Shown here piece by piece: positions 15,921 through 20,268 of a DNA stretch of 20,268 nucleotides. The notes under the pieces are model-generated. The model ran no database searches. It was given only the letters and a program-made list of their open reading frames with translations, and was not told where the DNA came from. This DNA is from Phyllobacteriaceae bacterium UBA1940. GTDB lineage: Bacteria; Pseudomonadota; Alphaproteobacteria; Rhizobiales; Rhizobiaceae. The stretch's first letter is position 1, and every line of letters begins with the position of its first letter. The DNA is taken from positions 29,176 to 49,443 of the forward strand of contig DDFA01000002.1 in the NCBI GenBank assembly GCA_002336975.1. Reading direction: 5' to 3'. Both the position numbers and the translations under genes were made by a program.

Positions 15921-17001
15921 CGCGAACCTCGTATTTGGTCGGCTTGTTGAAGCTCGGCATGTCGCGGCCGACCCAGTCGGCGACCCAGTCGAGCATGCGC
16001 CTGAGCGGCACGCGCGGATAGCCGAACAGTTCCGCCGCCCGGGCGCTGTTGGTCAGCCAGGCCGTCGGCGCTTCGGCGCCGACGATCTGCGGCGCAACGC
16101 CAAGGCGTGCCCCCAACTCCTCTGCCAGCCAGCGCACCGACAGGGTCTCGGGCCCGCTGATATTGATCGGCGAGGTCGGCCCTGTGCAGTGAAGCAGCGA
16201 ACGCAGCGCCTGGGCGTTGGCGTCGCCCTGCCAGATGACGTTGACATGGCCCATCAGCGACAGGTCGATAGCGATGCCGGCCTTGATGCGCATCGCCAGG
16301 TCGTGCAGTACGCCGTAGCGCAGGTCGATGGCGTAGTTCAGCCGGAATAGCCGTCCCGGCGTGCCGTGCAGGCCGGAGAAATACTCAAAAATCCGCTCGC
16401 GGCCGAGGCAGCTCTGGGCGTATTCGCCGCGCGGACCCGGCGGCGTCGATTCCTGCGCGCCCTGCGACAGCACGTCGACCAGCGGATAGATGTTGCCGGT
16501 GGAGAAGGCGACGATGCGCGACTCGCGAAAGGTCGAGGCGACGATCGACGGACAATGCACGTTCATCGCCCAGGTCAGCGCCTGATTGGCGCTGGCGCCG
16601 AATTTCATGCCGGCCATGAACAGGACGTTGGCGACGCGCGGCAGTGCATCGACCTGAGCCGCGTCGAGAAGGTCGGCGCGAATGGTCTCGATGCCGTGGC
16701 CTTCAAGCTCCCGGCGCAGGTCGGGCTCGTTGAAGCGGGCGACGCCGATGATCCTCTTGCCGGGCGCGGCGTTCCTGGCGAGCCGCGCCAGGGTCGGGCC
16801 CATCTTGCCGGCGACGCCGAGGATGAGGATGTCACCGTCCAACCGCTGCATGTCGTCGACCAGGGTCCGGTCGGGCCGCGACAGAAAATCGTCGAGTGCG
16901 GCGTCGTCGTCGAACGACGCCGGAAGTCCGGAACCGCCAAGCCCCGACGACGGATCGCAATCGCCGGCAGGCTGCACTTGTGGCGCTGTCGAACTGCGCA
17001 T
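15907..17001 (-). CDS. NAD-dependent epimerase/dehydratase-like Rossmann protein
   Basis: Extended short-chain dehydrogenase-like protein of 364 residues. After a 55-residue low-complexity N-terminus comes the dinucleotide loop GVAGKMG (62-68), then AFSTGNIYP (about 165-172), the active-site segment EYAQSC (193-198) and a C-terminal substrate region. The YxxxK catalytic pair is incomplete: Tyr194 is present but the Lys position is Cys198. It may use a different mechanism, bind without oxidoreduction, or act as a lyase. ATG 17001 is chosen because GGGAG lies six bases upstream; a TTG at 17064 would start inside the promoter. It is the first gene after an 82-base gap holding an internal promoter and operator. 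Confidence 0.83.
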   Translation of the reverse strand: MRSSTAPQVQPAGDCDPSSGLGGSGLPASFDDDAALDDFLSRPDRTLVDDMQRLDGDILILGVAGKMGPTLARLARNAAPGKRIIGVARFNEPDLRRELEGHGIETIRADLLDAAQVDALPRVANVLFMAGMKFGASANQALTWAMNVHCPSIVASTFRESRIVAFSTGNIYPLVDVLSQGAQESTPPGPRGEYAQSCLGRERIFEYFSGLHGTPGRLFRLNYAIDLRYGVLHDLAMRIKAGIAIDLSLMGHVNVIWQGDANAQALRSLLHCTGPTSPINISGPETLSVRWLAEELGARLGVAPQIVGAEAPTAWLTNSARAAELFGYPRVPLRRMLDWVADWVGRDMPSFNKPTKYEVRDGGF

Positions 17002-17035
17002 CCCTCGCTCCCGATTGCCGTTCCAGACAGTTTCG

Positions 17036-17064
17036 AGACTAACCACGTCTGTCGTTGTAATCAA
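17036..17064 (-). promoter_or_regulatory. Internal promoter of the catabolic array
   Basis: On the minus strand a -35 TTGATT (17059-17064) and -10 TAGTCT (17036-17041) are separated by 17 bases, about 35 bases before the 17001 start codon. This is the only sizeable gap in the array before the binding-protein gene. A palindrome overlaps the -35. Confidence 0.45.
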
Positions 17065-17076
17065 CTATATGGTTGA
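17061..17076. promoter_or_regulatory. Candidate TetR operator TCAAC-N6-GTTGA
   Basis: TCAACTATATGGTTGA pairs at 7 of 8 positions and covers most of the inferred -35 of the internal promoter. Its half sites recur in the divergent promoter region beside the TetR gene, so it is a plausible operator of that regulator. The link is inferred from shared half sites only. Confidence 0.5.
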
Positions 17077-17083
17077 AAAAATT

Positions 17084-17956
17084 TCAGCGACATTCCCTGG
17101 CATCGGAAATCAGACTCCGGAGCCGGTGCAGCGCCCGCCGGCACGAGGCGATCGAGGGCGACAGATGTGGTTCGATGGCGATGGCGCCGTCGTAGCCGTC
17201 GCGCGCGAGCGCCGCGATCTGCCCGAGCCAGTCGACGCCGCCCTTGTCGACGATGCGCCAGCGTCCATCGGCGTCGACTTCGACGTCCTTGAAGTGAACG
17301 TTTTTCAGGTGGGGCCGCACCGCGAGATAGCCGTCGGGGTAGGGAACGTCGCCGTCGATGAGGGCGTTGGCCGGGTCCCAGTTGACGCCGACATTGTCGA
17401 GGCCGATGGCACGGACAAGCGCGGCGGTGCGGCTGCCGGTGTTGGCGAAATGGCCCTCTTCCGTCTCGATCGCCAGCGTCATGCCGGCGCGGGCCGCCGC
17501 TTCGCCGGCGCGGGCCAGCGCCTCCACCGCCGCCGGCGGAACCCCCGCCGACCCATCGCCGCGGCGCTCGAAGCTGAAGACGATGAGCATGCGCGCGCCG
17601 ACTTCACTGGCGAAATCGATCGTTTCGGGCACGAGGTTGTCGATGTGGTCCGCCAGCAATCGGTGCGCTTGCGACCAGGCGAGATCGAGGCTCTTGTTCA
17701 TCCATCCCAGATTGGACCGGTCAGGCGCCGGGCCGGGCAGGGGGATCTTGAAAAGCCCGGGCGAAACGGCCGTGATCGATACGCCGAATTGCCGCACCGC
17801 GCGGATCAGCCGCCGCCGCAGATGCGGCTCGATGCGCGGCGCGCGCCGGTCGAAGACCCCGCGCAGTTCGAACGCATCGACGCCCCATTCCAGCCCCAGT
17901 TCGAACGCCGTTTCCGGGTCGTTGGACAGTTCGTCCGCGACGATGGATATTTTCAA
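17084..17956 (-). CDS. Sugar phosphate isomerase/epimerase-like TIM-barrel protein
   Basis: Xylose-isomerase-like (AP endonuclease 2-type) barrel of 290 residues that probably moves a carbonyl or inverts a centre on a polyol-like substrate using a divalent metal. Candidate metal ligands are Glu164 (AIETEEG), Asp194 (NWDPAN), His221 (HFKDV) and Glu262 (IEPHL), the usual Glu-Asp-His-Glu order. The start is TTG at 17956, overlapping the upstream stop in TTGA, with GGGAG nine bases upstream; no ATG or GTG fits the conserved N-terminus KISIVADEL. Second gene of the array and adjacent to a related paralogue, with which it shares little sequence beyond the fold motifs. Confidence 0.86.
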   Translation of the reverse strand: MKISIVADELSNDPETAFELGLEWGVDAFELRGVFDRRAPRIEPHLRRRLIRAVRQFGVSITAVSPGLFKIPLPGPAPDRSNLGWMNKSLDLAWSQAHRLLADHIDNLVPETIDFASEVGARMLIVFSFERRGDGSAGVPPAAVEALARAGEAAARAGMTLAIETEEGHFANTGSRTAALVRAIGLDNVGVNWDPANALIDGDVPYPDGYLAVRPHLKNVHFKDVEVDADGRWRIVDKGGVDWLGQIAALARDGYDGAIAIEPHLSPSIASCRRALHRLRSLISDARECR

Positions 17957-18831
17957 TCCGCTGATCTCCCGCTTGCCCGCGGCGGTCGCGCGGGATCGTT
18001 GAATTCACCGCGTTCCAGGGCCCGGACATAGGCGCACGCCGCGCCGGCGCAGGCCGGGCCGTCGGGATTGTAGACAAACGGTTCGATCGCCGCTTCGCCG
18101 GCAAAGTTGTGGTTGCGCAGGACGCCGATGACGGATGCGAAGTCGATGCCGCCCTGTCCCGGCGCGCCCTTGTTGTCGTCGTTGAGGTGGACATGGGCGA
18201 CGCGGTCGCACGCCAGCCACCGGTCGAGCGTCGCGGCGACGTCGTCGCCGTTCGCCGCAACGGCGTAGCAGTCGACCATTGTCCGCAGCGCCGGCGAACC
18301 GATCCGGCCGACGATTTCGACGGCCTCGTCGACGCTCGCCGCCAGCTTCGTGTCGCCGCGCGCCAGCGGTTCGAGGATGTAGGAGACGCCGCGATCCGAC
18401 GCGGCCTGCGCCATGCGGGCGAAGTAGGCCAGAGCGCGGCGGCGGCCGCTCGCCTCTTCGCCCGGGCGCAGTTCACGCTGCCTGGGCGAGCCGTGCACGA
18501 GATATGACCCGCCGAGCCCGGCGCACAGATCGATCAGCCGCAGGCCCGCCGCGCAGGCGGCTTCGAACATCGCATCGTCGTCGGACGTGATCGACAGTCC
18601 GGTTGGCGCCGCGAGCAGCCAGTGCAGGCCGGAGATGCGCGTGCCCTCCGACAGCGCCGTATCCTTGATGGCGGCGATCTGCGCCGCGGTCAGGCGGGTC
18701 GGATCGTCGGCAAGGGTGAAGGGCGCGATCTCCAGGCCGTCATAACCGCTGTCGCGCGCAAATGCGCACTGGGCTCGGAAATCCAGCTCGCGGACGACCT
18801 CGTTGCAAAGGTTGAGGGTGAGACGCCACAT
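17953..18831 (-). CDS. TIM-barrel epimerase, tagatose/psicose 3-epimerase-like
   Basis: First gene of the array; a 292-residue xylose-isomerase-like barrel. DGLEIAPFTL (31-40) is reminiscent of ketose 3-epimerases. Metal ligands Glu154 (ILEPL), Asp187 (MVDCY), His213 (AHVHLND) and Glu250 (AIEPF) keep the 33- and 26-residue spacings of D-tagatose 3-epimerase (Glu152, Asp185, His211). Likely action: epimerisation or isomerisation of a keto-sugar, inositol derivative or similar compound; the exact substrate is unknown. ATG at 18831 has only a weak GGAA eleven bases away. Divergent from the TetR gene across 141 bases, with an operator-like palindrome at the -35. Confidence 0.87.
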   Translation of the reverse strand: MWRLTLNLCNEVVRELDFRAQCAFARDSGYDGLEIAPFTLADDPTRLTAAQIAAIKDTALSEGTRISGLHWLLAAPTGLSITSDDDAMFEAACAAGLRLIDLCAGLGGSYLVHGSPRQRELRPGEEASGRRRALAYFARMAQAASDRGVSYILEPLARGDTKLAASVDEAVEIVGRIGSPALRTMVDCYAVAANGDDVAATLDRWLACDRVAHVHLNDDNKGAPGQGGIDFASVIGVLRNHNFAGEAAIEPFVYNPDGPACAGAACAYVRALERGEFNDPARPPRASGRSAD

Positions 18832-18906
18832 GGCTGCCGTTTCCAGGTTGCAGATGTGTCAGGCCAGGCCTTGCAGCGGACCTGGTGGACGGAAAAATCG
18901 CGACTG

Positions 18907-18936
18907 TTGCCTCGGGAGCATGTCGCGCGCTACAAG
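18907..18936 (+). promoter_or_regulatory. Promoter of the tetR-type gene
   Basis: TTGCCT (18907-18912) and TACAAG (18931-18936), 18 bases apart, point towards the regulator gene at 18973. Transcription would start near 18943, within the operator region, allowing autoregulation. Confidence 0.35.
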
Positions 18937-18945
18937 TTGAGTCAA
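18917..18945 (-). promoter_or_regulatory. Promoter of the eleven-gene array
   Basis: On the minus strand, -35 TTGACT (18940-18945) and a poor -10 CATGCT (18917-18922) are 17 bases apart. The -35 lies inside the perfect palindrome GTTGACTCAAC. The weak -10 makes the exact start uncertain. Confidence 0.4.
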
Positions 18946-18967
18946 CAAAATCCAACCGCCCAGTTGA
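18936..18967. promoter_or_regulatory. Operator cluster between tetR and the array
   Basis: Two palindromes lie side by side: perfect GTTGA-G-TCAAC (18936-18946) and CCAAC-N6-GTTGA (18952-18967), the latter with the same half-site geometry as 17061-17076. AGTTGA also recurs as a direct repeat at 18935 and 18962. They overlap the array's -35 and the inferred regulator start, a typical position for divergent TetR control. Confidence 0.55.
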
Positions 18968-18972
18968 TTTTC

Positions 18973-19635
18973 ATGAGCGCAGCCCAAGCATCCCGGCCCG
19001 GCAGAAAAAAGAGCGACCCCAACCGCGCTCCGTCGAGCGAGGTTTTGCTGGAGGCGGCTGGCGAGGTGTTTGCCGAGCGCGGCCTGGAAGGGGCGCGCGT
19101 CGATGACATTGCCCGGCGCGCCGGCGTCAACAAGCAACTCGTCTACCACTATTTCGAGAACAAGGACGGGCTCTACGCGGCTGTGCTGGAACATGTCTAT
19201 TCGCGGATCCGCCAGCGGGAACAGGAGCTCGATCTGAGCCGGTTTCCGGCGGAAGAGGCGATGCGGCGGCTGATCGAGTTTTCATTCGACTATCTGGCCG
19301 AGCACCCCGATTTCGTCTCGCTGGTCGCGGATGAGAACGCCCATGGCGGCCGTCACCTGCAGGGATCGTCGCGCGTCGAGGCGGTGAACCGGCCGATCGT
19401 CGACCTGATCGGCGAGACGCTGACGCGCGGCGAGGCCGATGGCGTCTTCCGTAAGGGGCTCGACCCGCTGCATGTCTATCTGTCGATCGCCGGTATGGCG
19501 TTCTTCTATTTCGCCAACAGCCACACGCTGAGCCGGATCTTCAACCGGGAATTGCGTTCGCCCGAGGCGGTCGCCGAGCGACGCGCTCACCTTACCGATT
19601 TTGCGCTGAACGCAATCAGGTCCCGCTCGGTCTAA
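18973..19635 (+). CDS. TetR/AcrR-family transcriptional regulator
   Basis: One-component repressor of 220 residues. A basic N-terminal arm (about 8-20) precedes the TetR DNA-binding domain (about 23-70), with helix-turn-helix VDDIARRAGVNKQLVYHYFENKDGLY (43-68 region) ideal for the family. The C-terminal ligand domain (about 80-220) contains FDYLAEHPDFVSLVADENAHGG and a helix-rich end, and cannot be tied to an inducer. ATG 18973 gives a normal N-terminus; there is no Shine-Dalgarno, and the candidate operator ends six bases before the ATG, so the message may have a very short leader. It most likely represses the divergent array and itself, with a pathway compound as inducer (inference). Confidence 0.9.
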   Translation: MSAAQASRPGRKKSDPNRAPSSEVLLEAAGEVFAERGLEGARVDDIARRAGVNKQLVYHYFENKDGLYAAVLEHVYSRIRQREQELDLSRFPAEEAMRRLIEFSFDYLAEHPDFVSLVADENAHGGRHLQGSSRVEAVNRPIVDLIGETLTRGEADGVFRKGLDPLHVYLSIAGMAFFYFANSHTLSRIFNRELRSPEAVAERRAHLTDFALNAIRSRSV

Positions 19636-19740
19636 AGCGCCGCGTGTCCAATTGGATGCGCAAAGGACGCTCTAACTCCTTGAATCTACTGCATCGTGCT
19701 TCGGAAAATCAATTTCGATTTTCGAACCGATGCAGTAGGT
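19636..19740. repeat. Palindromic intergenic repeat (rhizobial type)
   Basis: Just after the TetR stop, an imperfect inverted repeat (19643-19662 region: GCGTGTCC / GGATGCGC) is followed by GGACGCTCTAACTCCTTGAA and a large hairpin at 19686-19738. The hairpin has perfect 11-base arms CTACTGCATCG / CGATGCAGTAG and a second inner pairing GGAAAATC / GATTTTC. The layout resembles short palindromic repeats scattered in Rhizobiales genomes (memory, not searched). The hairpin may also stop tetR transcription. Confidence 0.6.
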
Positions 19741-19772
19741 TTTCGGTCATGCTCGGCGTCGCTCGTCCGGCG

Positions 19773-20114
19773 TCACGGCCCGATTGACGATCCGCGCCTG
19801 TGACGGGAGATCGCGCGCGGGCCTGCTTTTGGACCAAGCGTGGTCAGCCGGTCGGCAGAATTGTCCGGCTCTGATGATGGTGAGGTGCCGGTTGCGCCGC
19901 CGGGATCACGCAAAGCGGCGGCGACGTTCGACCCGATTGCGCTGTCAGCGTGATCCCGGTTCCAGCATCCACGCCGGTCCTCCAGCTTTTCGGCGGCATC
20001 GGCAACTGTCGCGAACCGGTGCGTGTCAGGGCATTCACTCCTCAACTTGCCTTTGAACGCCTCGACGAAGCCGTTGCCGGCCGGCGACCGGCCGAGTCCC
20101 GTCTGACGACATGA
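19773..20114 (-). pseudogene. Decayed IS3-like transposase, C-terminal fragment
   Basis: The minus-strand reading GRSPAGNGFVEAFKGKLRSE, continuing with CPDTHRFATVADAAEKLEDRR and a WNRDHADSAIG segment, matches the end of the DDE integrase domain of IS3-family OrfB (consensus like DNGFIEAFNGRLRDEC followed by W-R-x-YN-x-RPHSxLG), with the catalytic Glu present in VEAF. The upstream DDE part is absent and the tail is unlike the family (the RPHS segment is eroded to ADSAIG), so this is a remnant. No inverted repeat or target duplication was found. The fragment's exact limits are uncertain. Confidence 0.6.
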
Positions 20115-20268
20115 AAGACCGGGAAGTAACCGCTTCGTGGTTCAGGCGCGGATACCTGTCGCACTGTCGATAAACATGCCCAAAAAGTCGCAATCTTCAG
20201 TCATTTTCGCGGTTCACCTGAATATTTCACCACGAGAAAAGTACCTAGGCCGTGTGGACGGATTTGAT
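20115..20268. other. Right-edge sequence without a recognised gene
   Basis: These bases give no long open frame and are lower in GC than the rest. They may continue the degraded mobile element or begin another, but I see no inverted repeat or motif that decides this. Confidence 0.3.

Noticed and set aside
1..20268. CRISPR array, tRNA, rRNA, toxin-antitoxin or phage defence genes
   Set aside because: No regularly spaced repeats, RNA gene signatures or defence-family motifs were seen.

Overview
The window is high-GC alphaproteobacterial DNA, most likely Hyphomicrobiales (Rhizobiales; Mesorhizobium-like). The grounds are a class II (NrdJ) ribonucleotide reductase, a CtrA-type box (TTAA-N7-TTAAC), GANTC sites near promoters, an NMT1/THI5-type transporter and a palindromic intergenic repeat of a kind I remember from rhizobial genomes. 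This placement is inference; no search was run.

Positions 1-7383 are mostly housekeeping genes: the 5' end of nrdJ (minus, cut by the window edge) with a 678-base upstream region holding three NrdR-like palindromes; a PiT phosphate transporter; a Nudix hydrolase with a CtrA-type box upstream; a xanthine/guanine phosphoribosyltransferase; and a MoaB/CinA-type molybdopterin-binding protein. These are all on the minus strand. They are followed on the plus strand by a WrbA quinone reductase with a terminator hairpin, a YitT-like membrane protein and an alpha/beta hydrolase.

Positions 7432-18831 form one minus-strand array of eleven genes, most of which overlap or nearly touch. In transcription order: two xylose-isomerase-like TIM-barrel epimerases, a Rossmann epimerase/dehydratase-like protein with Cys where the YxxxK Lys should be, a two-domain GNAT acetyltransferase, a DHDPS/NAL-family lyase, an MLE-type enolase-superfamily enzyme, the permease, substrate-binding protein and ATPase of a complete ABC importer, a second, larger and divergent enolase-superfamily protein, and an amidase. 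A divergent TetR regulator (18973-19635) lies beyond the first gene. Related TCAAC/GTTGA palindromes overlap the inferred -35 boxes of two promoters: the divergent TetR/operon promoter and an internal promoter before the third gene. I read this as a TetR-controlled uptake and catabolic module for an unidentified, probably polyhydroxylated or carboxylated and possibly amide-bearing compound. It is the most interesting object in the window, and its substrate cannot be read from the sequence.

Positions 19636-20268 contain no intact gene. They hold a palindromic repeat and the decayed C-terminal part of an IS3-like transposase, which mark the edge of the module.
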